A stretch of 64,000 bases of DNA from Oxalobacteraceae bacterium OTU3CINTB1. GTDB lineage: Bacteria > Pseudomonadota > Gammaproteobacteria > Burkholderiales > Burkholderiaceae_D. Under the pieces are notes generated by a model. It had not been told where the DNA came from, searched no databases, and saw only the letters and a list, made by a program, of their open reading frames with translations. The stretch covers positions 2,790,001 through 2,854,000 of the forward strand of contig CP099652.1 in assembly GCA_024123955.1 (NCBI GenBank), given 5' to 3'. Each line of letters begins with the position of its first letter. The stretch's first letter is position 1. Both the position numbers and the translations under genes were made by a program. Shown here in pieces: positions 34,298 through 43,791 of this stretch.

Positions 34298-35563
34298 ATG
34301 CGGTTTTTCAAATCACTGTTTGGCCAGATCATCGTCGCGATGTGCGCGGGCATATTGCTGGCGGTGTTCTACCCGGATATCGGCCGGAGTCTCAAGCCGC
34401 TGGGCGATGGATTCATCAAGTTGATCAAGATGATCGTTCCGATGATCGTGTTTTGCGTTGTCGTGCAGGGCATCCACGGCGCGGGCGAATTGCGCAAGGT
34501 TGGACGTGTGGGCCTGAAGGCCCTGATCTATTTCGAGGCGGTGACGACGGTCGCGCTGTTGCTGGGTATCGTGTTCGCTTACGTCTTCCATCCCGGGGCT
34601 GGCATGAACATCGATGCCGCCACGCTCGACGCCAGCTCGCTGACCAGCTATGTCGATAACGCCGAGGGCGTGCGCAAGGCCGGCCTGGCCGAATTCATGC
34701 TCAAGCTGATCCCCACCACCGTAGTCAGCGCCTTCACCTCCGGCGACGTGCTACAGGTGCTGTTGTTCTCCATTATATTCGGCTGCGCCCTGTCGCTGAT
34801 CGGCGAGAAGGCGCAGCCGGTGGCGACCCTGATCGACGGCCTCGCCACCGCCTTCTTCAAGTGCATGTCCTTCATCATCAAGCTGGCGCCCATCGGCGTG
34901 TTCGGTGCGATCGCCTTCACGGTCGGTAAGTATGGTATCGGCTCGCTCAAGCAGTTGGCCATGTTAGTGCTGCTGTTCTACGGCGCGGTGATCGTGTTCG
35001 TGTTCGTCATCCTTGGCGCCATCCTGCGTGCAGCTGGCTTCAACATCTTCAAGCTGATCGGCTACCTGCGCGAGGAACTGCTCATCGTACTGGGCACCGC
35101 TTCCTCGGACAGCGTGCTGCCGCAGGTGATGCGCAAGCTGAAGTTCATGGGCATCAAGGATTCGACCGTTGGATTGGTTATCCCGACCGGCTACTCCTTC
35201 AATCTGGATGCGTTCTCGATCGACCTGACGCTGGCCGCCGTATTTATCGCGCAGGCCACCAACACGCCGCTGGCGACGGGCGATCTGCTGTCCATCCTGG
35301 CAATCGCGCTGATCACTTCCAAGGGCGCGCACGGCGTACCCGGTTCGGCCATCGTGATCCTCGCGGCCACCCTGACGGCGATACCCGCCATTCCGGTGGT
35401 CGGCCTGGTGCTGGTGCTGTCGGTCGATTGGTTCATCGGCATCGCGCGCGCGGCCGGTAATTTGATCGGCAACTGCGTGGCGACCGTGGTGGTGGCGGTA
35501 TGGGAGAAGGATATCGATCGCGAGCGGGCGCACGCGGTTTTAAATGGAAAGGAAAAAGCATGA
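34298..35563 (+). CDS. dctA: C4-dicarboxylate/amino-acid:cation symporter (DctA type)
   Basis: The 421-residue membrane protein is of the DAACS family: GQIIVAMCAGILLAVFYP start, MIVPMIVFCVVVQGI, the two re-entrant serine- and threonine-rich loops (TASSDSVLPQVMRKL) and VIPTGYSFNLDAFSIDLTLA, then TSKGAHGVPGSAIVILAATL. It imports succinate, fumarate, malate or similar acids with cations. Its stop overlaps the next gene (ATGA). The family has a few aromatic or keto-acid members, so a pathway intermediate cannot be ruled out here. Confidence 0.92.
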   Translation: MRFFKSLFGQIIVAMCAGILLAVFYPDIGRSLKPLGDGFIKLIKMIVPMIVFCVVVQGIHGAGELRKVGRVGLKALIYFEAVTTVALLLGIVFAYVFHPGAGMNIDAATLDASSLTSYVDNAEGVRKAGLAEFMLKLIPTTVVSAFTSGDVLQVLLFSIIFGCALSLIGEKAQPVATLIDGLATAFFKCMSFIIKLAPIGVFGAIAFTVGKYGIGSLKQLAMLVLLFYGAVIVFVFVILGAILRAAGFNIFKLIGYLREELLIVLGTASSDSVLPQVMRKLKFMGIKDSTVGLVIPTGYSFNLDAFSIDLTLAAVFIAQATNTPLATGDLLSILAIALITSKGAHGVPGSAIVILAATLTAIPAIPVVGLVLVLSVDWFIGIARAAGNLIGNCVATVVVAVWEKDIDRERAHAVLNGKEKA

Positions 35564-36591
35564 AGAAATCGTTTTTTGCGCTGGTGGTGTTGGCGGTGTT
35601 GGCTGCCAGCGGCGTGGCGCAGGCGCAGTCCGGGGTTACCGTTTATGGCAACATCGATCTGGGCATATCCAAGAAAACCGGCGGCGCGCTGACCGAGGGA
35701 CGGCGCGATAACAACCGGCTTGGCTTCAGGGGCGTGGAGGACCTGGGCAACGGCTTGAAGGCCTTGTTCCAGCTTGAGATACGCTACGACCCGGATATCG
35801 GGGCTGTCGAAGGTGTATCGCGTCCGCTATTCCAGGGGCAGAGCCGCGTCGGTCTCCAGGGCGATTTCGGCACCGTGCGGATCGGGCGCGGCTTGACCGC
35901 CTATCAGGACTCGAACGTGGCGTTCGAGCCGTTTCGGGGCACGCCCAGTACTGCCGGTTTTGAAACCGACTTGATGGTGGCGGGTTACAACAGCCAGCCG
36001 CTCGACCCTGCCGGGTCGTCGGCAAATCGTTTTTCCAATGCGGTGTTTTATAACTCGCCGGTGGTGGGTGGGTTGCAGCTCAACGTCACCGTCGCCAGCA
36101 AGGAGGCGCTTGGCAATCCGGTGCTGATCGGGCGCGGGACGGCGGCGGCTCCGCAGTATCCGGCCAATTCGAAATTGAACAGCAATCCGTATTCCGCCAC
36201 CCTGGTGTACAAGGCGGGCATGTTCGGGGCGATGCTGGCGTCGGAACGCAATGCCGCCGAAACCCGTTTGTGGTCGGTGGCGGCGTCGGTTCAGCCCAGG
36301 CGCGATCTGAAGCTGATGGCTTCTTACCAGAGCCAGGACCAGGATCATACCGTTGCCGTCAATTCGGTGACGAAGGCCTGGGTGGTGGGGGCGAATCTGG
36401 ATATCGGCCCCGGAACGCTGTTGGCCGGCTATGGCCGCAAGTCGCCGGATGGCATGGAGCCGACCAAACAGATCGGGGTGGGGTACGAATACAACCTGTC
36501 GACGCGGACGTTCTTGTATGCCGATGCGTCGCAGCGCAAGACTGCGACGTCGGTTAACTTTTATGGTGTGGGCATACACCACCGGTTTTAA
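35560..36591 (+). CDS. Gram-negative porin co-translated with dctA
   Basis: The 343-residue porin has a signal peptide (ends AQAQS), the first strand VTVYGNIDLGI, NRLGFRGVEDLGNGLKALFQLE and LQGDFGTVRIGRG, and ends GIHHRF. It resembles the porin at 20930 but is diverged and shorter. The ATG overlaps the dctA stop, so outer- and inner-membrane transport of the same acids is likely. It converges with the pca operon on the minus strand. Confidence 0.92.
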   Translation: MKKSFFALVVLAVLAASGVAQAQSGVTVYGNIDLGISKKTGGALTEGRRDNNRLGFRGVEDLGNGLKALFQLEIRYDPDIGAVEGVSRPLFQGQSRVGLQGDFGTVRIGRGLTAYQDSNVAFEPFRGTPSTAGFETDLMVAGYNSQPLDPAGSSANRFSNAVFYNSPVVGGLQLNVTVASKEALGNPVLIGRGTAAAPQYPANSKLNSNPYSATLVYKAGMFGAMLASERNAAETRLWSVAASVQPRRDLKLMASYQSQDQDHTVAVNSVTKAWVVGANLDIGPGTLLAGYGRKSPDGMEPTKQIGVGYEYNLSTRTFLYADASQRKTATSVNFYGVGIHHRF

Positions 36592-36609
36592 GCTGCCTCC
36601 CCGGCTGGT

Positions 36610-37872
36610 CTAAAGTTCCGCGATGAACGAGCGGACCGCCTGGCTGAAGGCTGACGGCTGCTCGATGTAGCTCAGGTGGGAAGCGTCGCGGAGTATCGCC
36701 AGCTTTGCGCCGGGGATGCCGTCCACCAGTGTTTGCGACATCTCGATTGGCGTTCCCTGATCCAGTTCGCCAGCGATCACCAGGGTTGGAGTCTGGATCG
36801 CCGTCAGGCGCGCGGTCGTGTCGACGGTGCCGACGGCGTTGCAGCAGCCGGTGTAGCCGACGGCGTCGGTCGAGACCACGCGGCGGCGGAAGCGGGCGAC
36901 CGTCGCCGCGTGCTCGGCGCGGAAGCCATCGTGGAAGTAGCGTCCCATGACGGCGTCGGCGATCGCCTCGATGCCGCTCTCGTTCACCGTGGCGATACGC
37001 TGATTCCAGGCGTCGCGCGCGGCTTGCGGATAGCCGGAAGTGGTATTGGCCAGCACCAGCGCGCGCACCAGCGCCGGGTGGCGCAGCGCCAGTTCCTGCC
37101 CCACCATGCCGCCCATCGACAGCCCTACCCATACCACCGGTCCGGTATCGAGTTCGCGCAGCAGTGCGGCCGCGTCGTCGGCCAGATCGGCCATTGCGTA
37201 CGCTCCCGCCGGCGACTCCGAACTACCATGGCCCCGGTGATCGTAGGCGATGACGCGGCTATCCTCCGACAGCTGATTCGCCAAGCCGTCCCACATCGTC
37301 AAGTCGCAGCCGATGGCGTGGCTTAGCACGACGGTGTGACGGGGCGCCTTGCCGTTGCGCGGCTCGCGCACAGTGTAGTGCAGCGATGGCCGGCTGCCTG
37401 TGCGGCCTTCGCGGCCTGCGCCGGGGTGGCTGGCGTAGGCGGGGGCCGCAGGTTCCAGCTCGTAGCCGATCTGCGAGCCCACCTCGCGCAGGATTACCAG
37501 CGCATGCGTGAAGGCGGTGTTCGCCGCCGGCACGCCCGCGTAAATGGCCGATTGAATCAGCACTTCCTTCAGTTCGTCCGGCGTCAGGCGGTTGGTTTCG
37601 TCGCCCAGCAGCGCTGCGCGCACGTGAAGATCAAATTCTTCCCAACGGCCCAGGGCGATGGTGATGGAGAGGACAATGGCGCGGCGGGTTTTTTGTTCAA
37701 GACCCGGACGTCCCCAGATCTCGTTCCAGGCGAAACGCGTAATCAGGTTCTGGAAATCGGCATTGAAGTTGTTCGCGTTGCCGAGTGACCGGTCCACCCA
37801 AGCATCGCCCAGGATGGCGCGGCGGTTGTTCAGGCCACGTTCGAAGTCGTGGTCGATGGGATCGTAGCTCAT
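36610..37872 (-). CDS. pcaCD: Fusion: 4-carboxymuconolactone decarboxylase + 3-oxoadipate enol-lactonase
   Basis: The 420-residue protein joins two consecutive pathway enzymes. Residues about 1-130 are the PcaC decarboxylase domain (RAILGDAWVDRSL, LEQKTRRAIVLSITIALGRW, YAGVPAANTAFTHAL). After a 30-residue linker (about 140-165), residues 165-420 form the PcaD lactonase with the triad Ser252 (GLSMGG), Asp371 (GELDQG) and His399 (DASHLSYIEQP). In actinobacterial PcaL the lactonase comes first; here the order is reversed. The gene is the last of a pcaHGB-fusion operon. Confidence 0.93.
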   Translation of the reverse strand: MSYDPIDHDFERGLNNRRAILGDAWVDRSLGNANNFNADFQNLITRFAWNEIWGRPGLEQKTRRAIVLSITIALGRWEEFDLHVRAALLGDETNRLTPDELKEVLIQSAIYAGVPAANTAFTHALVILREVGSQIGYELEPAAPAYASHPGAGREGRTGSRPSLHYTVREPRNGKAPRHTVVLSHAIGCDLTMWDGLANQLSEDSRVIAYDHRGHGSSESPAGAYAMADLADDAAALLRELDTGPVVWVGLSMGGMVGQELALRHPALVRALVLANTTSGYPQAARDAWNQRIATVNESGIEAIADAVMGRYFHDGFRAEHAATVARFRRRVVSTDAVGYTGCCNAVGTVDTTARLTAIQTPTLVIAGELDQGTPIEMSQTLVDGIPGAKLAILRDASHLSYIEQPSAFSQAVRSFIAEL

Positions 37873-37879
37873 GGTGTCT

Positions 37880-39259
37880 TCACTTGTGGTTGAGCGAGGC
37901 GATATCGCCCCGCAGGCTTTGCAGCTGTTTTTGCGCAAGCCGTTGTGCCGGCGCGGTGGCGGCGACCGGATCGAACAGCGTGCGCAGATGCGCCATGTCG
38001 ACGTGGGCGCGCAGCTTGTCGTCCTGTTTCACGGCTTCCTCCAGTACGTCGGCGAGGTGGCGCTGGCTTGACAGCGCCTCGCCGGTCATTTTTTCCAGCA
38101 GCGCGTGCGCCGCCTGCTTGCCGATCGTGGCAGCCAGATAGGCCGATGCCGCCTCGGCGAACACCAGCCCTTGCAGCGCATCGATATTGCGCAGCATGCG
38201 CGCGCTGTCGATGTGCAGGCCGGCGAAGGCGTCGTTCAGCGCTTGCAGCGCGCCGTGGGCGCTCAGGAACAGGTTGGGCCACTCGGCGAGTTCCGCCTGC
38301 CAGTTGCCCAGTCCCCGCTCATGCTGCTGGCCCATGCTGGCCAACAGCGCCGCCGCGTGCTGCGGCGTGCGCGTGGCGGCGGCCAGGGCGATCATCGCCG
38401 ACACCGGGTTGCGTTTGTGCGGCATGGCCGACGAGCCGCCGCGCCCATTGCCGGATGGTTCGGCCAGTTCGGCGATTTCGCCTTGTGCCATCAGGCTCAG
38501 GTCCGTGGCCAGCTTGCCCAGGCTACCCGACAACACCGCCACTTCCAGGCCCAGACGCACCCACTCGTCGCGCTGCGTGTGCCAGGCCGCATCGGCCACC
38601 TTGAGTTTGAGCGCGGCGGCGACACGGCCGGCGACCGCCGGACCTTGTTCTCCCATCACCGCCAGGGTGCCGACGGCGCCCCCCAGTTGCAGCTGCAGCG
38701 CGCGCGATGCGCTGTCGCGCAGGCGCAGGCGCGCGCGCACGAGGGGCGCCAGCCAGCCTGTCAGCTTGAAACCGAAGCTGGTTACCTGGGCCGGTTGCAT
38801 CAGGGTGCGCGCCAGCACCGGCGTTGCCAGGTGCCGCTCAGCCAGTTCCAGCAGATGCCCGGTCAGGTCGTGCAGGCCGTCATCGAGCAGTTGCAGCGCG
38901 TCGCGCGTGGCCAGCACCATGGCGGTGTCGATCACGTCCTGGCTGGTGCTGCCCCAGTGGACCTTGCCTGCGGCTTCCGCGTCGTACAGCGCCACGGTCT
39001 TGGTCAATTCCTTGACCAGCGGGATGGCCAGGCTGCCGGCGCGGCGGCCGGCGCTGATGATGGCGGGGATGTCGTAAAGCTGCGCGTTGCAGACGCCGGC
39101 GATCGCGCGTGCGGCGGCGGGTTCCATCAGGCCTTCATCCGCCTGGGCCTGCGCCAGCGCTTCCTCGAAACGGAACATCGCCTGCACGATGGCCGCGTCG
39201 TCAAATACGGCGATCATGTCGGTGGTGGTCAGGAAGCTGTCGAAAATCGATACACTCAC
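37880..39259 (-). CDS. pcaB: 3-carboxy-cis,cis-muconate cycloisomerase
   Basis: The 459-residue enzyme belongs to the fumarase/argininosuccinase superfamily. The signature GSSAMPHKRNPVSAM is present, along with HWGSTSQDVIDTAMVL. It closes 3-carboxymuconate to 4-carboxymuconolactone. It follows pcaG and is 7 bp ahead of the pcaC-pcaD fusion, so all are co-transcribed. Confidence 0.95.
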   Translation of the reverse strand: MSVSIFDSFLTTTDMIAVFDDAAIVQAMFRFEEALAQAQADEGLMEPAAARAIAGVCNAQLYDIPAIISAGRRAGSLAIPLVKELTKTVALYDAEAAGKVHWGSTSQDVIDTAMVLATRDALQLLDDGLHDLTGHLLELAERHLATPVLARTLMQPAQVTSFGFKLTGWLAPLVRARLRLRDSASRALQLQLGGAVGTLAVMGEQGPAVAGRVAAALKLKVADAAWHTQRDEWVRLGLEVAVLSGSLGKLATDLSLMAQGEIAELAEPSGNGRGGSSAMPHKRNPVSAMIALAAATRTPQHAAALLASMGQQHERGLGNWQAELAEWPNLFLSAHGALQALNDAFAGLHIDSARMLRNIDALQGLVFAEAASAYLAATIGKQAAHALLEKMTGEALSSQRHLADVLEEAVKQDDKLRAHVDMAHLRTLFDPVAATAPAQRLAQKQLQSLRGDIASLNHK

Positions 39260-39277
39260 TGCGGCTCCAGTTCAGGT

Positions 39278-39799
39278 TCAAACATAGTCGAAGAAGGCGG
39301 TTTCCTGTTCGCCCTGCATATGGATGTCCCAGCGGTACTGGCCATCGGCGGTTTTCGCCGCGAGCAGGGTGGGGCGGCGCGCCGCCGGAATTTGCTCAAG
39401 TATCGCCGATTCCGCCAGTCCGGCGTCGTCTTCCAGGAAAACGGCGGTGAACTGGTGCTTGACCAGGCCGCGCGCGAACACGGTGATGTAAGCCAGCGGC
39501 AGGCCCGGTGCCTGCGGGATGGCGGACAGGCGCAGGGTGAACTCGCCCTGGTCGCCGCTCGGCACGCGGCGGAAGCCCGCCAGTGGCTGCGACGCTTCCG
39601 CATCGGCTGCCGCCGGCTGCCAGGCTTCGATCTGGGCATCGTTGATCGCCACGCCGTCGCCGTCGTAGATGGTGCCGCTGATGGTGATGGCATCGGCCGG
39701 CTTGGCGGCGTCGCTGAGATCCACCGCCCATTGCCACGCCGCGTGCGAGAACGGGCCGATGGTCTGCGAGGTGGTGATCGGTTTTGCTGGATTGGTCAT
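39278..39799 (-). CDS. pcaG: Protocatechuate 3,4-dioxygenase alpha subunit
   Basis: The 173-residue alpha subunit has TTSQTIGPFSHAAW at the start and the dioxygenase beta-sandwich core (GTIYDGDGVAINDAQIEAWQ, AYITVFARGLVKHQFT). It lacks the iron ligands, as expected for PcaG. It lies 11 bp after pcaH and builds the (alpha-beta)n ring-cleaving enzyme with it. It is a little shorter than typical PcaG (around 190-200 residues). Confidence 0.94.
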   Translation of the reverse strand: MTNPAKPITTSQTIGPFSHAAWQWAVDLSDAAKPADAITISGTIYDGDGVAINDAQIEAWQPAAADAEASQPLAGFRRVPSGDQGEFTLRLSAIPQAPGLPLAYITVFARGLVKHQFTAVFLEDDAGLAESAILEQIPAARRPTLLAAKTADGQYRWDIHMQGEQETAFFDYV

Positions 39800-39810
39800 G
39801 TCGGTTCCCT

Positions 39811-40503
39811 TCAGATGCCGGTTGGCGTGGCGTCGCGGCCGCGCAGCACGATGTCGAATTCATAGCCCAGCATTTCGGCGCCGACCGTGTGCTCAAGGCT
39901 GAAGCGCGAGACCAGGCGCTGGCGCGCGGCCAGGTCTGGAATGCTCTGGAAGATCGGATCGTAGTCGAATAGCGGATCGCTGGGGAAGTACATCTGCGTG
40001 ACCAGCCGCTGCGCATAGACGTTCCCGAACAGCGAGAAGTGGATGTGTGCCGGACGCCAGGCCTTGTCGTGGTTCCCCCATGGGTACGGGCCGGGCTTGA
40101 TGGTGACGAAGCGGTAGCGGCCATCGTCGTCGGTCATCATCTTGCCCCAGCCGTTAAAGTTGGGGTCCAGCGGCGCGTTGTGCTGGTCGCGCTTGTGGCG
40201 ATAGCGGCCGGCCGCGTTGCACTGCCAAACTTCCAGCAGCGAGTTGCGTACCGGTTTGCCGTCTTCATCGAGCACGCGGCCCGTGACGACGATCTTCTCG
40301 CCCAGCGGTTCCGATTCTCCGTGCGCGGTCAGGTCCATGTCGTTCGGCAGCAGGATGCGCGGCGATGGCGCGATATTCTGCGTCACCGGGACCGGCGCGA
40401 CGATGCGCAGCGCCGGCTGCACTGGCCCCCGCTTGGCGGTCGATTTATATTCTGGGTAAATCAGCTCCGGATAGACGCCGGGCGCGATAGCATCGAATTT
40501 CAC
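39811..40503 (-). CDS. pcaH: Protocatechuate 3,4-dioxygenase beta subunit
   Basis: The 230-residue beta subunit holds the non-heme Fe(III). Ligands are Y101, Y140, H153 and H155, with the same spacing (39, 13 and 2) as the Pseudomonas enzyme. It cleaves protocatechuate to 3-carboxy-cis,cis-muconate. The start is taken as GTG at 40503, since it has an AGGAGA site and gives a normal N-terminus; longer upstream frames run into the regulator spacer. It is the first gene of the operon and divergent from an IclR regulator. Confidence 0.94.
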   Translation of the reverse strand: MKFDAIAPGVYPELIYPEYKSTAKRGPVQPALRIVAPVPVTQNIAPSPRILLPNDMDLTAHGESEPLGEKIVVTGRVLDEDGKPVRNSLLEVWQCNAAGRYRHKRDQHNAPLDPNFNGWGKMMTDDDGRYRFVTIKPGPYPWGNHDKAWRPAHIHFSLFGNVYAQRLVTQMYFPSDPLFDYDPIFQSIPDLAARQRLVSRFSLEHTVGAEMLGYEFDIVLRGRDATPTGI

Positions 40504-40602
40504 TGCTGTCTCCTGAGGTGGGTGCGGTGGTTGTTCTGTAGCTGATGGTACGAAAGTGGGCTTGCCGTCACAAGCGGCTGGGGGCGTGTTATATTCGCTA
40601 AA

Positions 40603-40617
40603 CGCACAATTTGTGCG
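40603..40617. promoter_or_regulatory. Candidate IclR operator between pcaH and its regulator
   Basis: CGCACAATTTGTGCG is a perfect odd palindrome with 7-bp arms. It lies 32 bp before the IclR start and 100 bp before pcaH. Its CGCAC arm resembles the ATCGCAC half of the PcaR boxes, so it may be bound by the local IclR protein, by PcaR, or by both. Confidence 0.6.
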
Positions 40618-40648
40618 CATATCGCCCAAATTGCCATTTTTCTTCGTT

Positions 40649-41422
40649 ATGAGCACTGAAAACGACGCGCCAGCCAAGCGCGACATGATCGCCGGCCTCG
40701 AGAAAGGCTTGCAGGTGATCGAGGCGTTCGACCAGGAGCGCGGCCGCCTGAGCATCGCTGAAGTGGCCGAGCGCACCGGCCTGACGCGCGCGGCGGCGCG
40801 GCGCTACCTGATCACGCTCACGCATCTTGGCTATATGCGACATGAGAACAAACTGTTTTCGCTGACGCCGATGGTGCTGCGGCTCGGCCAGTCCTACCTG
40901 CATTCGGCGCGCCTTCCGCGGTTGGCGCAGCCGCTGTTATACCGGCTCGCCTATTCGGTGGGGGAGGCGGCATCCGTCGGCGTGCTCGATCACGATCAGT
41001 TGGTGTGCGTGGCGGCTGTCAGCGCCGGTCAACTGGTATCGGCGACCCTGCAGCCGGGGACGCGGGTGCCTGCGTGGTGCACCGCGAACGGCCGCATGCT
41101 GTTGGCCAGCCTACCGCAGGACCAGTTGGACGCCTTTCTGGTCCGGGTACGGCCGGAGCAGATCACCGAGCATACGATTGTCGGCAAGGAGCGCCTGGCG
41201 CTGGAGATTGCGCGCGCCCGGGCGCAGGGCTATGCGCTGGTGGACCAGGAGCTGGAGCTGGGACTGCGCACGATGGCTGTCCCGTTGAAGAATTTTCGCG
41301 GCGAGGTGGTGGCGGCCATGAACATCAGCGTCCACGCGGCGCGCATGCCGCTCGACCAGATGGTGGAGCGCTGCCTGCCTGCGCTGATCAAGATGCAGGT
41401 GGAGTTGAACGCTTTGCTTTAG
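40649..41422 (+). CDS. IclR family regulator of the pcaHGB operon (PcaU/PobR-like)
   Basis: The 257-residue protein has an IclR helix-turn-helix (GLEKGLQVIEAFDQERGRLSIAEVAERTGLTRAAARRYLITL in parts) and the effector domain (SVGVLDHDQLVCVA, GTRVPAWCTANGRMLLA, LELGLRTMAVPL). The ATG at 40649 gives the usual N-terminus. It is divergent from pcaH, with a palindrome between. It shares the IclR plan with PcaR (22203-23042) but is clearly different, so the two pca operons seem to have separate regulators. It overlaps the end of the AraC gene by 4 bp. Confidence 0.9.
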   Translation: MSTENDAPAKRDMIAGLEKGLQVIEAFDQERGRLSIAEVAERTGLTRAAARRYLITLTHLGYMRHENKLFSLTPMVLRLGQSYLHSARLPRLAQPLLYRLAYSVGEAASVGVLDHDQLVCVAAVSAGQLVSATLQPGTRVPAWCTANGRMLLASLPQDQLDAFLVRVRPEQITEHTIVGKERLALEIARARAQGYALVDQELELGLRTMAVPLKNFRGEVVAAMNISVHAARMPLDQMVERCLPALIKMQVELNALL

Positions 41423-42312
41423 TCGTTTTTGCGGAATTCCTTGGGCTTGAGGCCCATGCGCTTCTTGAACAGGCGGCTGAAATAGGCCGGATCCTGGAAT
41501 CCCAGTTCGTAGGCGATGCTGGCGATGCTGGCCGGGACGTAAGTCAGTTTGCGGCAGGCCTCCAGCATCAGCCGGTCCTGGGTGATGTCGAACGCCGATT
41601 TGCCGGACAGCTTGAGACACAGGCGGTTCAGGCGCACCGGCGACGCCTTGAGCACATCGGCATACTGGCCGACCTGCCACTGTTCCTTGAAATGACGCTC
41701 CACCTCCGCCCTGAAGCGGCTGAACAACTCAAAGTCTCCCCGGCCCGACTGGTCGGCAAAGCGGTGGTCGGCCTGCACCCGCACCAGCAACAGCAGGGCG
41801 GCGCGCGCCAGCCACTCGAGCATCAGCGTGTGGCCGTACTGTGGCCACGCCGCTTCGGCCAGCAGCTGTTGCAGCAGCGCCTCCAGACGGGCGCGCGCCT
41901 CCGGCAGTCCCGTCAAGTCGATCGCAAGCGGTTCGACGAACAGCGGGGAATACAAATCCCCCTGGTTGTCGGCCGCCGAGAAAATCACATTCTGGTCCAC
42001 CGTCAGCACGTAACCCTGCGCCTCCGGCGAAAAATCGAAGCCGTGCACCACCGACGGATGGATCGTCAAAACGGCGGGGCCGCGCCGCTCCCAGAGCGTG
42101 TCGTTGACGCTGGCGCGCACTTCGCCCCCGAATAAAAAAAGTACCTGAAATAGTCCCGGGTGTGTGTGGTTGTCGATATGCCAGTCGTACCTGCGGCTGC
42201 GCGTTTCGATCAGCTCTATATGCACGAATTCGGCGTTTTCAGTACGGGTTTGTTCGCCGTAGAGGGCAAACTTGGGTATCTCGGCGCGTGGCTCTTGGGC
42301 TGGGGAGGGCAT
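41419..42312 (-). CDS. AraC family regulator of pobA (PobC-like)
   Basis: The 297-residue protein has an N-terminal cupin-like ligand domain (YDWHIDNHTHPGLFQVLFLF, FSPEAQGYVLTVD) and a C-terminal AraC DNA-binding domain with two helix-turn-helices (ADVLKASPVRLNRLCLKLSG, SIASIAYELGFQDPAYFSRLFKK). It is divergent from pobA, as is PobC/PobR in Pseudomonas. It probably activates pobA in the presence of 4-hydroxybenzoate. Confidence 0.9.
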   Translation of the reverse strand: MPSPAQEPRAEIPKFALYGEQTRTENAEFVHIELIETRSRRYDWHIDNHTHPGLFQVLFLFGGEVRASVNDTLWERRGPAVLTIHPSVVHGFDFSPEAQGYVLTVDQNVIFSAADNQGDLYSPLFVEPLAIDLTGLPEARARLEALLQQLLAEAAWPQYGHTLMLEWLARAALLLLVRVQADHRFADQSGRGDFELFSRFRAEVERHFKEQWQVGQYADVLKASPVRLNRLCLKLSGKSAFDITQDRLMLEACRKLTYVPASIASIAYELGFQDPAYFSRLFKKRMGLKPKEFRKND

Positions 42313-42341
42313 GGTGTGGAATCCGCTGTTTGTCTAAATAG

Positions 42342-43616
<1,275 letters not shown>

Positions 43617-43791
43617 ACCCGGGTAGGAATACAAGAGAGACCGCGTAGGACTGGGATGACAAAGTGCTATGTTCCTAGCCTACATAAGGCTCCTACGCGC
43701 TCCTATGAGCTAGCGCACATAGCGGAGATATAGTGTATCCATCAGGTCGGCAACGATCTACCGGAATAAAACACACTATAAGAGGCTCGCC
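43617..43791. other. Palindrome-dense spacer between pobA and a Crp-like gene
   Basis: There is no gene here, but several inverted repeats. CGCGTAGGA (43642-43650) pairs with TCCTACGCG (43691-43699) and encloses TATGT/ACATA (43668-43672 and 43682-43686). CTATG/CATAG lies at 43703-43707 and 43718-43722. TATAGTGT (43729-43736) mirrors ACACTATA (43773-43780) around the probable promoter of the next gene. It may hold the pobA terminator, a small RNA or operator sites. Confidence 0.45.
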
